Shown here piece after piece: positions 6,347-6,840 of a stretch of 6,840 bases of DNA (its first letter is position 1; each line of letters opens with the position of its first letter). The position numbers were made by a program, and so were the translations under genes. The notes below the pieces were generated by a model. The model was not told the DNA's origin. It did not search any database and saw only the letters and a list, made by a program, of their open reading frames with translations. Origin of the DNA: an uncultured Planctomycetaceae bacterium (GTDB lineage Bacteria > Planctomycetota > Planctomycetia > Planctomycetales > Planctomycetaceae); NCBI GenBank assembly GCA_903823545.1, contig CAIJTL010000230.1, positions 1 through 6,840 of the forward strand. The letters run 5' to 3'.

Positions 6347-6840
6347 TTGATCAACGTCCGTGTTTCCCAAGTTACACCCGACGATGGCGCAAAACCGCGC
6401 CCGCTGTCGTTGAAGAAAAACGTCGCTTGGACGTTTATGGGGAACGTCGTTGCCGCGTTGTGCCAATGGGGCATCTTGATGGCGTTGGCCAAGGTCGGCA
6501 CGCCGATCATCGTCGGGCAATACGCGATGGGCTTGGCGGTCTCAGGCCCGATTATGATGTTTGCCTCGTTACAACTTCGGAAATTTCAGGCGACGGACAG
6601 CCTGCGTGAATTTCGATTCGGCGATTATCTCGGCTTGGTGTTGGTCAGCAGCGGCATCGGCTGGCTGACAGCCTCAGGAGTCGGTTGGTGGGACAGTCAC
6701 GATGACGGAGGCGTGCTTAACGTCGAAGACGTGCTGGTTGTCAGCTTGGTTGCGGTCAGCAAAGTCTGCGAGCTGTTTGCCGGGACGTTTCATGGTCTGC
6801 TGCAGCAACACGAACGACTCGATCGCATCACGAAATCGAG
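6347..6840 (+). CDS. Putative polysaccharide flippase (Wzx/MATE-like membrane protein), N-terminal part
   Basis: An open frame continues past the right edge; 164 residues are visible. A polar N-terminus (1-20) leads to SLKKNVAWTFMGN (21-33), the typical opening of oligosaccharide flippases, and then a helix of about 26-48. Further hydrophobic stretches lie at about 55-77, 93-113 and 126-146. The piece GQYAMGLAVSGPIMMFASLQLRKFQATD (57-84) with FGDYLGL (91-97) resembles the second helix and loop of Wzx-type (Polysacc_synt/MATE-like) proteins, which move lipid-linked sugars across the inner membrane. There is no ATG near the start of the frame. TTG 6347 is preferred because AAGGA lies 7 bp upstream; GTG 6299 would add 16 residues, and the frame is closed upstream by TAG 6260-6262. 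Its position beside a divergent acyltransferase suggests an envelope polysaccharide locus. Assignment rests on the N-terminal third or so only, so other MOP-superfamily exporters remain possible. Confidence 0.8.
   Translation, partial: MINVRVSQVTPDDGAKPRPLSLKKNVAWTFMGNVVAALCQWGILMALAKVGTPIIVGQYAMGLAVSGPIMMFASLQLRKFQATDSLREFRFGDYLGLVLVSSGIGWLTASGVGWWDSHDDGGVLNVEDVLVVSLVAVSKVCELFAGTFHGLLQQHERLDRITKS

Noticed and set aside
6091..6609. Plus-strand open frame of 172 codons from ATG 6091
   Set aside because: It overlaps the flippase frame out of phase and gives basic, domain-free sequence. The flippase frame gives coherent membrane helices.

Overview
The window most likely comes from a planctomycete of the Rhodopirellula/Pirellula type. 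The main reasons are a Tat-exported DUF1501 protein, a Ser/Thr kinase with a membrane-anchored Cache-like ectodomain, moderate GC, and start sites that mostly lack strong Shine-Dalgarno sequences. This is inferred from gene content and sequence style; there is no rRNA or other marker to prove it.

Layout, left to right. (1) Positions 2-208 (+) are the last 68 codons of a UvrA-family excinuclease ATPase whose start lies outside the window. (2) A 106-bp convergent gap (209-314) holds a 14-bp perfect palindrome that may be a weak terminator. (3) Four genes follow on the minus strand. In transcription order these are an acyltransferase-3 membrane protein (6074-4905), a HlyIII/PAQR-type seven-helix membrane protein (preferred start 4842, end 4162), a Tat-exported DUF1501 protein (preferred start 4027, end 2543), and a receptor-like Ser/Thr kinase (2474-315). 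(4) A divergent intergenic region of about 270 bp (6075-6346) carries two small inverted repeats. (5) From 6347 (+), a gene runs off the right edge. It encodes the N-terminal part of a multi-span protein that looks like a polysaccharide (Wzx/MATE-type) flippase and probably starts at TTG behind a good Shine-Dalgarno.

The acyltransferase and HlyIII genes lie so close that they are probably one transcript: a GTG start option overlaps the acyltransferase stop by 4 bp, and the preferred ATG lies 63 bp inside. The acyltransferase and the divergent flippase both fit envelope glycan or lipid decoration and export. The DUF1501 protein and the kinase are separated from their upstream neighbours by about 134 and 68 bp. 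They may or may not be co-transcribed, and a functional link is conjecture.

No CRISPR array, insertion sequence, tRNA, rRNA or integration site was seen. The window reads as ordinary planctomycete chromosome. The most interesting items are the kinase architecture with a non-RD catalytic loop, and the acyltransferase-HlyIII pair. I did not find a convincing undescribed multi-gene system.
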